Positions 18,901-26,423 of a stretch of 64,000 bases of DNA are shown here, piece by piece. A program made the translations under genes and the position numbers. A model generated the notes under the pieces. The model saw only the letters and a list, made by a program, of their open reading frames with translations. It had not been told where the DNA came from and ran no database searches. Origin of the DNA: Paenibacillus sp. Soil787 (GTDB lineage: Bacteria > Bacillota > Bacilli > Paenibacillales > NBRC-103111); the NCBI RefSeq assembly GCF_001429545.1, contig NZ_LMSP01000001.1:747197-811196 (forward strand), read 5' to 3'. The stretch's first letter is position 1. Each line of letters opens with the position of its first letter.

Positions 18901-21900
18901 TTAGGGCCGGCCTTCTTGATAACCTTCACTTCAAGCTGACCATTCGACACAGGGATGGAGTCAAACTGCTTTGCTTCCTGGCTATTGCCAATCACATAAT
19001 CCGTTAACTTCGTTGTCCCGTTAATGGTCAAATCCATCTTGCGGTTACTATCATGCCAAGGATCGAAGAATCCGACCGTAACCCGATATGTCCCATTAGG
19101 AAGATTGAATTTATAGGCAAGACCTTTATTCAAGTCGTTCCCGTCATATTGCCGAATGGTCTCGAAATTGCCGCTCGCGTCTGTTCGGGCCCAAGTGGCA
19201 TCACCATCAGCTGCATAGCCCCACATATTCCCAGTAACCGGATCCACCCCGTAGGCTTGATCCTCCACTCCGTTCAGGGCCCCAAATGACTCTCCATCTT
19301 CTAAAGTCCCCGGACTTCCGTCACCAGCATCCACATAATAAAGCAGCTGCGGTTCCTGGATATCGCGGGGTACACCCGATTTTACACTTGATTCGGTCTG
19401 TATGCTGCCATTCGTGGCCACAACCTTAAAATAATAAACTTGATTATTGCTAAGTCCGGTTACTGCAGCATTTCCTCCACTTACGGCCAATGTATTCTGC
19501 AAGTTATCGGATGTTGTGCCGTATTGTACCGTATAGGCGGTTGCCCCATCGACTTCCGCGTACTTCAGGTCAATCCGATGGTTGCCGATATGAACGGTAT
19601 ATATCTCCGGAGCTTTCATTAAGCCATCCGCCCGGGTAACCTTTAAATAGCTAAACTGCGCATTACTCCAACTATGCAGTCCCACCATACCGCTGCTGTA
19701 AGTGGAATCCAGCACATCAAAGATCAGCTCGCCATCCGAATATGCCTGAATATGCGGACCATCCAAAACGATTTTTAACTGGTACAGCTGGTTCAGCTTA
19801 GCCGAGAAGGCCTTCGGTTTGGTCAAATTCGTACCATTCTTCCGCAAGAACAGAGCATCGTTCTCAAATACGAAAGAATAAGCATGATTATAATCCGTGC
19901 CGCGGAATACAATTCCCCAATCGGCGCCTAACTCCGAATGTTTGGCCGTAACAGAGATAGTTCCGTCAATTATATTGACATTTTTGATGGAAAGCTCTCC
20001 TTGGTTATCTCCTCCGGATTGATGCTTCAGCAAACCATTTTCTATATTCCATACACTGACGTCCGGATTGTAGGAACTCATGGAAGAATTCTGGAAATCA
20101 TCTTCCCACGTAATGGCTTCGGCTTGAGGCGTTGCTTGAATGTTCGCTGTTGGTTGACCGACTCCACCTACACCAACAGAAGAGACTCGGAAGGAATAAC
20201 TTTGTCCGTTGGTCAGATGATCAACAGTTGCAGAATTCGTAGGGAGCTCTAAGATGGTTGGCTCCCCATTCTCCGTCGTCATCTCCAAAGAATAGCGGGT
20301 GACGCCTTGCACCTCGGGGAATTCAAGTTGAACTTTGCCGTCGCCTGGAATGGTGATCAGCTTGCTTGGCGGTTGTACAGTAGGCATTACTGTCATCTCG
20401 GGGGACAAGGTGCTGGATTCCGCCCCGTCCTGAGCTTGGATCACCAAGTAATAGGAACTTCCGTTGGTTAATCCTGTCAGGGAGCCTTTATATAATCCAT
20501 CTTGGCCTGCGATCTCTACAGTACCGATGTATGTACCGCTGGCGGTCCCCCACTTTGCCAGATAATGCGGAACATGAGGATCGCCGGAGAACCCGATTTC
20601 GACCCCTCCATCGACGGGATTAGCGGAAACCTGTTGTGGCGGACTCAGCTTCGGCGTCACGGATACCGTATCCGAAGGTGAACTGTCACCGTTCCGGTTC
20701 ACTGCTATTGCCTGCAAATAATAGGCAGATTGATTCTCTAGCCCAAGAAGCGTGTAGTTTGTACCCGTCACAGGACCTGCAGTCATATTCATATTGTCCG
20801 GGGATGTACCGTAGACGATCTTATAGCTTTCAGCTCCTGCAACCTCGTGTATCTTGATTTCTGCTGCTTTATTCAAGGACTTGACGGAGTCAATACCCGG
20901 TTTCTCCGGTGCCTGGTCAGTCGACACATAGCTGCCGTCCAATGTCACAATGGACCTCGCGGGAATGGTGTACTGAAAAGTCCCGTCTGCATCGGCCGTT
21001 ACCATGTCATGCTGAGCCAAACTTTCATTTGCGTTCGTCACATACGGCGTAAGATGATAGACTTTTTTTCCGTCCGGCAAAGAGTTAAGTTGAACGGTAA
21101 CCGGTTTATCCTCATTGGTATAGTTCACATAGACGGAAGTCAATTTATGATTGCTCTCATGCAAATATGCCGACCCCATCAGCCCCTTGGGATCATTCTC
21201 CGCCAATCCGCTCATGGCTATCCGCTTAGCGCCTGGACGAATAAATTTACTATAGTTCCCGAGCGCCCATAACATTTTGGACGTATAGATGGATTGCTCG
21301 TCTCCCGGCATACCATAATCCGTATAGATTAGACCATCTTTATAATCTCCTTTGGATACAGCCGTCCACCATTGCCAAGCGGATGCATTCGCAACAGACA
21401 GATCATAATGAATCGTACGCGCTATCAAAAGTGCAGGATCTATACCCAAATCCCTTCCATTCCCCTGCATTTCCCCGACATCGCCCAGAATGCAATATTC
21501 ACTCATCCAGTAGGAGGAACCCGGCAAGGTGCTTTGAATATTCTCCCACAGCAGCTTCCGCAATTCCCCCAAGCGGTCCCCATTCCGGTCCGAAACTGTA
21601 TCCGACCAATAAGAATGTGAAGCGATCTTGTTACTTATTTTCGAAGCTATTTCCGGGTTGCCTAGAAGGTCCTTTATATATTCCCGGTACTTGCCTACAT
21701 TTAATTTATTGCTTCCTCCCTGATATTGCAGTTTGTTATCGTTAGGATTTTGAGAGGTGGCCATAAATTGCGCATATTTGGCATCGTCAAGCAGGGACAG
21801 GATTTCTACGCCATCCGGAGCACTAATTTTGGTCATTAAATTCTTATTCTGGAGCTCTGCATAGAGACTATTAATGACATTAATGATATCCGTGTTGTTA

Positions 21901-22562
21901 TAGCGGTTCGCCTCTTGACCGGCTCCATTCCAATCCCAAGTAGGTTCGTTTATGGGGCTAACATAATTAAAATGAATGCCTGATTTATCGAAATGATCCA
22001 TAACATCCGCCAAAAACCCGGCGAACTTGCCCTCATACCCCGATTTAAGATTGGTAGAACCTACGGAAGCATCCGGCTGGGCATGTCCGTTCTTGGTCAT
22101 CCATACTGGCGGGCTGTTCACAAATCCAATAAGATCTTTAACACCTCTATCATTTGCTGCTTTCAAAAACCATTGCTGGCCCGCCTGCTTCGACCAATCA
22201 TAAGCACTATTCTCATCTTTCTTAAAACTTTCCGCCCTTCTCCAAGGGATCGTAATAATACCTTCATCCGTATCGCTGGAACCAGCTCCAATGTTAAACC
22301 GCCAACCTGATAAGCCGATCCCCTTGTCCTGTGAAAACAATAAATCGGCAATCTTCTCTTTATTGCTTTCAGACCATTCCTTTCCAATCGGATCCATAGA
22401 CCACGCGTCTGAAGCGCCAAAGTTATCAATAGTTTGAAAAGTTGAGCTTGCATTGATGTTCACTAAAGTCCTGTTAACATCTGCAGCATGCGTTGCTGTC
22501 GATGCAATAGGGCTTACCGCTACCAGAACGGAAGTGATCATTGCCAGGGTTCGTTTTAACAT
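12912..22562 (-). CDS. Giant secreted multidomain glycoside hydrolase (GH30-like + GH43-like)
   Basis: 3216 residues. A signal peptide (1-28, ending THA-A) leads into a GH30-like domain (about 30-545; acid/base Glu206 in PINEPTWDW, nucleophile Glu355 in WMSEYCILG). Then come three FN3 domains (551-815), a concanavalin-like domain (815-978), FN3, two malectin-like modules (about 1071-1388), FN3, and a third malectin-like module (1485-1641). These are followed by LamG (1651-1871), atrophied Ig, Big2, LamG (2045-2253) and two atrophied Ig. A GH43-like domain (about 2435-2746; Asp2491 in RDPS, Glu2560 in WAPEA, Glu2677 in GEGP), Big2 and OmpL47-type repeats close the protein. No LPxTG or SLH anchor is seen. 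GH30 plus GH43 suggests attack on arabinose-decorated galactan (arabinogalactan); this is inference. AAGGAGG precedes ATG. Confidence 0.93.
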   Translation of the reverse strand: MLKRTLAMITSVLVAVSPIASTATHAADVNRTLVNINASSTFQTIDNFGASDAWSMDPIGKEWSESNKEKIADLLFSQDKGIGLSGWRFNIGAGSSDTDEGIITIPWRRAESFKKDENSAYDWSKQAGQQWFLKAANDRGVKDLIGFVNSPPVWMTKNGHAQPDASVGSTNLKSGYEGKFAGFLADVMDHFDKSGIHFNYVSPINEPTWDWNGAGQEANRYNNTDIINVINSLYAELQNKNLMTKISAPDGVEILSLLDDAKYAQFMATSQNPNDNKLQYQGGSNKLNVGKYREYIKDLLGNPEIASKISNKIASHSYWSDTVSDRNGDRLGELRKLLWENIQSTLPGSSYWMSEYCILGDVGEMQGNGRDLGIDPALLIARTIHYDLSVANASAWQWWTAVSKGDYKDGLIYTDYGMPGDEQSIYTSKMLWALGNYSKFIRPGAKRIAMSGLAENDPKGLMGSAYLHESNHKLTSVYVNYTNEDKPVTVQLNSLPDGKKVYHLTPYVTNANESLAQHDMVTADADGTFQYTIPARSIVTLDGSYVSTDQAPEKPGIDSVKSLNKAAEIKIHEVAGAESYKIVYGTSPDNMNMTAGPVTGTNYTLLGLENQSAYYLQAIAVNRNGDSSPSDTVSVTPKLSPPQQVSANPVDGGVEIGFSGDPHVPHYLAKWGTASGTYIGTVEIAGQDGLYKGSLTGLTNGSSYYLVIQAQDGAESSTLSPEMTVMPTVQPPSKLITIPGDGKVQLEFPEVQGVTRYSLEMTTENGEPTILELPTNSATVDHLTNGQSYSFRVSSVGVGGVGQPTANIQATPQAEAITWEDDFQNSSMSSYNPDVSVWNIENGLLKHQSGGDNQGELSIKNVNIIDGTISVTAKHSELGADWGIVFRGTDYNHAYSFVFENDALFLRKNGTNLTKPKAFSAKLNQLYQLKIVLDGPHIQAYSDGELIFDVLDSTYSSGMVGLHSWSNAQFSYLKVTRADGLMKAPEIYTVHIGNHRIDLKYAEVDGATAYTVQYGTTSDNLQNTLAVSGGNAAVTGLSNNQVYYFKVVATNGSIQTESSVKSGVPRDIQEPQLLYYVDAGDGSPGTLEDGESFGALNGVEDQAYGVDPVTGNMWGYAADGDATWARTDASGNFETIRQYDGNDLNKGLAYKFNLPNGTYRVTVGFFDPWHDSNRKMDLTINGTTKLTDYVIGNSQEAKQFDSIPVSNGQLEVKVIKKAGPKPMLSWIKVEKDLLYYVDAGDSSPVKLEAGEEFGVRNGVEDQAYQEDPVTGYKWGYDADDSQTWANQNEDRWNSIRQYDGSTNGKGLSYRFEVPNGMYNLDLGFDDPWDSSDRVMDLEVEGQKVLTNYLTGSGQDVKRVVGISVTDGELDVKITKQGNSKPLISWLTVQHDNGIPVQPVIKRVVEGDSKVTLYFDETLNATYDLAYGTDQGSLTHHVSVSGNVNHYTAQNLTNGTPYYFALATVRGDLSSPLSDVKTSTPVGPADPNLYYFVDAGATAVQNGVTLGVKQSVPDQIFGVDPISGKSWGYVADDGKTWAKSDETDPYLSIRQYDGNDNGKGIAYKFEVPHGTYTVQMGFDDPWDSSSRLMDISIQNDLKLQNYVVGDKREIKEFTVDVDTDQLEVKLVKAGSDKPAVGWISVRYVKPLPPPVNTGPKLWYKFNEGSGTTVGDSTGNGHTGTLSEGASWGTANNGSGAVTLNGVGGFVQLPNGILSDITDVTVATNVFIDPTVSNPYWIFTFGSADDPASAPGTKYFGMLTDGSGSSRVSITNDRWSAEQNVSKGSSIAKGVWKNVAVTLSGTTMAFYEDGNKIAEKSNVTLSPKDMEATIANYIGKPAYPADHYLKGQISDFRLYNRALSADEIKHVWMESLTDSEAVQAVKDGLNLGDTTAVVSNLTLPITYAAGVNITWSSDRTDIITVDGKVTRPLDADTTVHLTASISKGSATDTKTITVTVLKAGDVVGLDSRSYVLFFNQAHETKVTVTHPNGSVEDVTGLATYESSDSNVAKVDGSGRVMGLHKGTAVITVTYKGETYPVTVTVQNEMLLWYKLDETSGTSAIDSSGNGNDGVLKNGATWGQGIGGSSLQLSGGYNGAYVQMPNNLLQGVDDLTISAFMKMDATATAPQWLATFSNTTNGYIYFAPTLSGKFRYAITPTNWSGESGVASSSIPVNSWRQVAVTYSSVTGTATLYVDGVAVQTNEISKKPSSLEPTNANFIGKPWPNYGDPYFKGNVSDFRLYSRALNASEIQVIYGSKLGDMFITDQMDLTLGDTSAVQDNLTLPSRGLYGSAITWTSSNEAVVNSQTGAVTRPAAVSGNATVTLTATLSNGQATATKTFTVTVMKQLADAEKLKHDAEKLTVHNIDDVRGNLTLPVQGDYGSLISWHSEDAAVVTPTGEVKRPVSGSGDVEIKLTATLRLNDEVLTKAFLAHIKELPAKPDYAGYLFAYFIGEGTKDGEQLYMASSNGNNPLNWNNLNNGKPVFTSHLGEKGVRDPSIVRSPDGDKFYMIATDLNIYSNGDWTRAQTTGSTSLLIWESSDLIHWSNQRLVKVSSDLAGNTWAPEAFYDKTTGEYVVFWASKIYSDASKSGSPNERMMYAKTRDFYTFTEAQEYYNPGYSVIDTTMIENNGKIYRFTKDERDFNATTAPNGKMVFEESGNAIFGNFTMIKEGIGKGSIPAGEGPLVFKANGENKWYLFIDYFSGGGYKPFYTTDLASGIWTPASSGYSLPTPAPRHGTVLPITAEELARITGTLPVEVAPAVSEVTNVTLDQQALALKPGQTAGLKATVVPDLAGNKTVLWSSSNESVAIVGNTGNVTAIGSGTAAITATTVDGGRIATAQVTVLPVIPPTTSDDAPAGWVNKDVTVTLTASDSGSGVAGTYYTVDGGAEQQGTSVTITAEGNHMISYWSVDKIGNAESPHTAVVQLDKTSPTITGAPTTSANASGWYPSDVTVHFTCTDALSGTASCAQDSTISTEGANQRVKGDAADSAGNTASVTVNGISIDKTAPTTSDNAPAGWSNKDVTVTFTASDSGSGVAGTYYTVDGGAEQQGTSVAITVEGNHTISYWSVDKVGNTESPHTAVVQIDKTAPSLNLVLDKTTLWPPNHQLITVTASVYTNDSLSGISSIVLTSITSNEPDNGLGDGDKTNDIQGAQFGTLDTEFMLRAEQSDNDNNKDNHNDKNKGKDKGRIYTVTYTAIDFAGNKTTNTATVKVSNNQSSK
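13320..14030. repeat. Near-identical intragenic duplication in the hydrolase 3' end
   Basis: The segments 13336-13540 and 13814-14020 are almost the same over about 200 bases (for example the shared run around GGTGTAGTAGGTGCCGGCTA). They encode two OmpL47-like modules with the same YYTVDGGAEQQGTSV core, separated by a different Cys-containing module. The DNA match suggests recent duplication or gene conversion. Confidence 0.85.
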
Positions 22563-22662
22563 CTTTATCCTCCTTCAAATCCATTTATCGCTTCGTTATG
22601 AAACCCATTTCATAGGCAGTTGATTTCTGATCATTAGCCAATAAGGATAGTATAGAAATAAA

Positions 22663-22676
22663 TGAAATCGCTTACA
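22663..22676 (-). promoter_or_regulatory. CcpA cre site upstream of the giant hydrolase
   Basis: TGAAATCGCTTACA matches the cre consensus TGWAARCGYTWNCW at 13 of 14 positions and lies about 100 bases before the start codon. This predicts glucose repression of the secreted enzyme. Confidence 0.6.
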
Positions 22677-22732
22677 TTAAAGGAAACATCAAAATCTATA
22701 ACAAAACTTTGCTTTTTGTAAACTTCGCCCAT

Positions 22733-22769
22733 ATAAAAAAGCCGTGAATATTATCTCACAGCTTTTTTC
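22733..22769. terminator. Bidirectional hairpin terminator
   Basis: AAAAAAGC-CGTGA ... TCAC-AGCTTTTTT with A and T tracts on both sides, so it can act on either strand. On the minus strand it would end the histidine-kinase remnant transcript before the hydrolase promoter. Confidence 0.65.
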
Positions 22770-22830
22770 CTTCAATAATTCACTGATTTCTTATACATTT
22801 CACAAATTAGACGATCCTTGTATGAGGGGA

Positions 22831-23026
22831 TTAACTAGTTAACAAATTTACAATCACTGTAGTTCCTTGATGAGGCTTACTACGAACCTCAATCGATCCT
22901 TTTTGAGCCTCTACAATCCATTTACATAAAGACAGTCCCAGTCCTGTTCCTCCTTGACTTCTTGTTCGGGAATCGTCCACACGATAAAATCGTTGAAAAA
23001 TAACGGGCAAATGCTCTAGGAGAAGC
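22831..23026 (-). pseudogene. C-terminal fragment of a sensor histidine kinase
   Basis: The minus-strand frame ending at 22831 reads FQRFYRVDDSRTRSQGG and then TGLGLSLCKWIVEAQKG. This is the F, G1 and G2 part of a HATPase domain, ending in a normal stop. Upstream, an in-frame stop interrupts it near 23030 and no HisKA or sensor part is present. It is therefore a decayed remnant of a classical two-component kinase. Confidence 0.75.
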
Positions 23027-23096
23027 AGGCTTCAGGTCATTCTTGGTGTGCCCAACCAGCCGCGTTGGCTCCTTTCTTCGACTTATATTTGCCTCA

Positions 23097-23354
23097 TCAC
23101 GGGCATGGAAAACGAAATATATCAATGATAATACCAATTGGAATTCGAATCGTTATAAATAATCTGTCAATACCGCTAAAAATCCGTATGCGTATTGAGT
23201 TTAGCCCAACACTTAATAAACAACCTGTGAAAGTGTTAAATAGTGTTCGAACAACAACAACTCTTCCAATCAAACCAGGGGAAATATTTTTTATCCTTTT
23301 TTGTGTTTTCAAAGGTACTCTTCGAGTTGTAGTTAAATGGAATTCTTTAGACAT
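23097..23354 (-). CDS. Small hypothetical protein (85 aa), possibly a remnant
   Basis: The frame has a good ribosome binding site (AAAGGAGAG, about eight bases before ATG) and encodes a basic, Ile/Arg-rich peptide (MSKEFHLTTTRRVPLK...). I do not recognise it. It lies between two groups of gene fragments, so it may be the surviving front end of a broken gene rather than a functional protein. The rest of 23360-23730 shows no gene apart from a hairpin. Confidence 0.3.
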   Translation of the reverse strand: MSKEFHLTTTRRVPLKTQKRIKNISPGLIGRVVVVRTLFNTFTGCLLSVGLNSIRIRIFSGIDRLFITIRIPIGIIIDIFRFPCP

Positions 23355-23646
23355 TCATCTCTCTCCTTTGTTCATTTGATGAATTACCTTTTTCATTTCT
23401 TTTTAAACAAAAGAATCGAGTTCTTAATCCAGACAAGATTATTCCAGATTAAAGCCTTTCTTCTTATTGACAAACTGGTTCCATTGGTCGAGGCAGGATC
23501 TCACATATCCAACTATTTTTGTGATGTTGACTCACAAAAACAGTCTATGGTTAAACTCTATAGTTGCACACGGCACTTACCTAGGTTCAATCAATAGCTA
23601 AACTTTCACTAATTCCTCCGCCATCAATTTTCTCAATAGAACAACA

Positions 23647-23676
23647 AAATCCCTTAACCAATTGGTCAAGGGATTT
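23647..23676. terminator. 30-bp almost perfect palindrome, possible terminator
   Basis: AAATCCCTT-A-ACCAATTGGT-C-AAGGGATTT forms one long hairpin with a single mismatched pair. The flanking T tracts are short. It could be a terminator for the permease remnants on the minus strand or a leftover of a mobile element end. Confidence 0.4.
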
Positions 23677-23732
23677 AATCATCACGAAACTTTTCTCCCC
23701 TTCAGGGGTACTCGCTCTGTTAGAATAAGGAG

Positions 23733-23955
23733 TTAGCTCAAATTAGGATCTAGTCGATCTCTTAGCGTCTCCCCTAGTTGGTGGAAAGCCATGACTATAA
23801 TTATTATCATTGCCCCAGGATACATCATCACGACCGGGTTTTAGTGCGAAATTGATGTTATGAATAAGGGGAAGCGTTCCCTGCCCCGTATTTACTGTTA
23901 CTTGCAGGTTCTCCACCTGTAGAATATTACCTTTTTCTTCAACCAATGGTCTCAT
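23733..23955 (-). pseudogene. Fused remnants: dppD/oppD 5' end joined to a dppC/oppC 3' end
   Basis: ATG at 23955 opens the start of a peptide-ABC ATPase (ILQVENLQVTVNTGQG..., before the Walker A). The match breaks near 23835. Immediately after, in another frame, the C-terminus of a permease appears (YPGAMIIIIVMAFHQLGE, then TLRDRLDPNL) and stops at 23733. So the body of the ATPase gene and more have been deleted, leaving a hybrid scar. Confidence 0.7.
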
Positions 23956-24099
23956 CCCTTTTTTAATCCGTCTCTCTTAACGCCTAATCGTTCAGATAGA
24001 GCTTCCCCCACTACATTGAAGGAAACTACGACGAGGAGAATCATGATTCCTGGATACAGCATTAATTCGGGATTGCTTCGTATATACGCTTTTCCTTCA
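23952..24099 (-). pseudogene. C-terminal fragment of a dipeptide/oligopeptide permease (DppC/OppC type)
   Basis: The minus-strand frame reads EGKAYIRSNPELMLYPG and then MILLVVVSFNVVGEALSERL. This is the end of a DppC-type inner-membrane permease, ending with TGA that overlaps the next ATG (ATGA coupling preserved). A stop codon near 24100 cuts it off upstream, so most of the gene is missing. It lies directly after the stop of the ABC-2 permease gene. Confidence 0.75.
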
Positions 24100-24112
24100 T
24101 GAATCTACTTCC

Positions 24113-25399
24113 CTACACCTTATACGCCTGCATAGCCTTCCGCAGCTCCCGCCACGATGGACGTTTGCCGTACATCAACACGCCAGTGCGATAGATCTTA
24201 GCAGCAAGCCAAGCCATAGCACCGATTGATGCCAATTGAATGGCGATGGATAGCCATATTTGCCAAATAGATGGACTACTCATCCCTATGCGCAGGAACA
24301 TGATAAGCGGTGAAAAGAACGGTACGAACGACATCGTAACAACGAATTCGGCATTTGGGTTATTCAGTCCGAACATGGCAATCATGAAGGCTGCCACAAT
24401 GAGCATGGTGACTGGCATAATAGCCTGACCCACATCTTCCGTTCGGCTAACAAGCGAACCTACAGCTGCAAAAACAGTTGCATAGATGAAGAACCCTAAC
24501 AGATAGAAGATTAAGAAATATACGATAAGTGACATTTGTAAATCGGACCAATTAAGGTGCAGCTCCGTAATTAGTTTGCTGCTGCCAGATAGATTTAAAT
24601 TGATGACAATTACGGCAATCAACAGAGCTACTTGCGTTAAAGCGAGCAGACAGATCCCGATGATTTTGCCAAACATCTGCTTGAGCGGCGATACACTAGT
24701 GATAAGCAGCTCCATCACACGAGAGCTTTTTTCCGATGTAATTTCCATCGCAACCATGTTGCCAAAGCCGATTACCCCCATGTAAAGCATGAATAGCATG
24801 ACATATACAAGCGCATAGGACATCACCATTTGTGATTCCGTTTTACCAGATAAAGCCTTGTCATTGATTGAGATTTGCACAGTCTCTAAGAAAACCGGAG
24901 CTTGAATATTGGCCTTTTGTTCGGCTGCGAGACCTGCTCCTTGTAGGGCTGCGTCTGTTTTAATAAGCTGAAGAGCGGTCTGAAGCTTGCCTTTTAACGA
25001 AAATTCCATCGTGCCTTCGGATTTGTACACCATTTTCGGAAAACCAGCTGTAACGACATCTGTAAATTCCAAATATCCCTTGATCTTCTCATCAGCGATC
25101 TGCTGCTTACCTAAGGCTTCATTCGCTGCCGTACTACCTGCATCACGAAGTGGAATAATCACAATATCCGGATTCGGCTGATTATTATAAAATGCCGCGA
25201 GCTTACCAGCAAGCTCCGTTTGTTTGCCCTCGAAGACACCAATCTTCGTCGCTTCATGGGAAGAAAGTTTATCAATGAGTGCAGGCAAATGAATCATAAT
25301 GGATAATAGCAAAATCAGAATCACACTCATCACACGAAACGATTTGGACCGAAAACGAGTCATGAAAGTGAATTGAATAACGGTCATGATTCTATTCAT
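24113..25399 (-). CDS. ABC-2 type exporter permease (NatB/YhaP-like)
   Basis: A 428-residue membrane protein. One N-terminal TM segment (about 20-45) is followed by a large extracytoplasmic part (about 50-195) and five to six C-terminal TM segments. This is the NatB/YhaP architecture of Bacillus ABC-2 exporters. The start at 25399 (MNRIMTVIQF) has GGTGGGGAG six bases upstream; the longer frame from 25432 does not. It overlaps the ATPase gene by eight bases. The substrate is not predictable; NatAB exports Na+, and related pairs export drugs or peptides. Confidence 0.88.
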   Translation of the reverse strand: MNRIMTVIQFTFMTRFRSKSFRVMSVILILLLSIMIHLPALIDKLSSHEATKIGVFEGKQTELAGKLAAFYNNQPNPDIVIIPLRDAGSTAANEALGKQQIADEKIKGYLEFTDVVTAGFPKMVYKSEGTMEFSLKGKLQTALQLIKTDAALQGAGLAAEQKANIQAPVFLETVQISINDKALSGKTESQMVMSYALVYVMLFMLYMGVIGFGNMVAMEITSEKSSRVMELLITSVSPLKQMFGKIIGICLLALTQVALLIAVIVINLNLSGSSKLITELHLNWSDLQMSLIVYFLIFYLLGFFIYATVFAAVGSLVSRTEDVGQAIMPVTMLIVAAFMIAMFGLNNPNAEFVVTMSFVPFFSPLIMFLRIGMSSPSIWQIWLSIAIQLASIGAMAWLAAKIYRTGVLMYGKRPSWRELRKAMQAYKV

Positions 25400-26297
25400 G
25401 GGCGCTCCCCACCTTCTGGATAAAGATTTCATTTAGCGTTGGTTCCATCAACTGAAACCGATATACGTTGGACTGCCCCATGGCATGTTTGAGAATATGC
25501 TGTGCCGCCGCCGCGTCACGAATACGTACTTCATACCCAGTCAGATGCTTTTCAACCGCAGTAACGCCTGGAAGCTTCTCCAAATCTTCAATCGGATTCT
25601 CGGTCTCCAGTATGATTCTCTCTTTGGGAAACGTTGCTTTAATATCCTTCAAGCTGCCTTGCACAAGCGTATTGGAACGATGCAGAATGCAAATATGCTC
25701 GCACAGCTCCTCCACATGATCCATACGATGACTGGAAAAAAGTATCGTTTTTCCTTTGTCGCGTAAGCTTTTCACAGTTGTTTTCAGCAGTTCCACATTC
25801 ACAGGGTCAAGTCCACTAAAAGCTTCATCCAGAATGAGTATTTCCGGGTTATGTATGACTGCAGCGATGAATTGGATCTTCTGCTGGTTTCCCTTGGAGA
25901 GCTCCTCTACCTTCTTGTTGTAGTATTCGGGGACGTCAAATCGCTCCAACCACAGCTTCAAATTTGCTTCCGCTTGTTTACGGGAAAGACCACGCAGCTC
26001 TCCTAAATAGATGATCTGATCGCAAACTTTGACCTTCGGATACAAACCTCGTTCTTCTGGCAAATAGCCCATCAGCTGTCTCAGCTCTTCCCGATAGCCT
26101 TGCCCCTTCCACTTTATGCTTCCATGATCCGGGTAGATAAGACCTAATACCATCCGCATCGTCGTTGTCTTCCCAGCTCCATTAGCCCCAAGCAACCCAT
26201 ATATCTCGCCCTGCTTTACACGAAGTTGGATGTCATTCACTGCCGTTTTTTCCCCGTATTGCTTCGTTACATGATCAACGATCAAAGGATATGTCAC
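25392..26297 (-). CDS. ABC transporter ATP-binding protein (NatA/YhaQ-like)
   Basis: A 301-residue ATPase with Walker A GANGAGKTT (37-45), signature LSKGNQQKIQ, Walker B ILILDEAFSGLDP and the switch His in LFSSHRMD. A DUF4162-type C-terminal domain follows (about 215-300). The start is GTG at 26297 (MTYPLIV), preceded by AAGGTGG. It pairs with the overlapping permease gene to form an exporter. A hairpin at 26376-26420 separates it from the cta genes. Confidence 0.92.
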   Translation of the reverse strand: MTYPLIVDHVTKQYGEKTAVNDIQLRVKQGEIYGLLGANGAGKTTTMRMVLGLIYPDHGSIKWKGQGYREELRQLMGYLPEERGLYPKVKVCDQIIYLGELRGLSRKQAEANLKLWLERFDVPEYYNKKVEELSKGNQQKIQFIAAVIHNPEILILDEAFSGLDPVNVELLKTTVKSLRDKGKTILFSSHRMDHVEELCEHICILHRSNTLVQGSLKDIKATFPKERIILETENPIEDLEKLPGVTAVEKHLTGYEVRIRDAAAAQHILKHAMGQSNVYRFQLMEPTLNEIFIQKVGSAHE

Positions 26298-26375
26298 CTT
26301 TTAACCACCTTCCTTAGATAACGTGATAATTTGCACATGAATTAGTTTACCACAATATTTGGAAAAAACGGGATA

Positions 26376-26420
26376 TAAAAAAAGCCGAATGTTGTGAGCA
26401 TAACTCACACATTCAGCTTC
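26376..26420 (-). terminator. Terminator at the end of the cta gene cluster
   Basis: AGCTGAATGTGTGAG / CTCACAACATTCGGCT with one bulge, followed on the minus strand by seven T. It lies just after the ctaM stop. Confidence 0.85.
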
Positions 26421-26423
26421 TCT

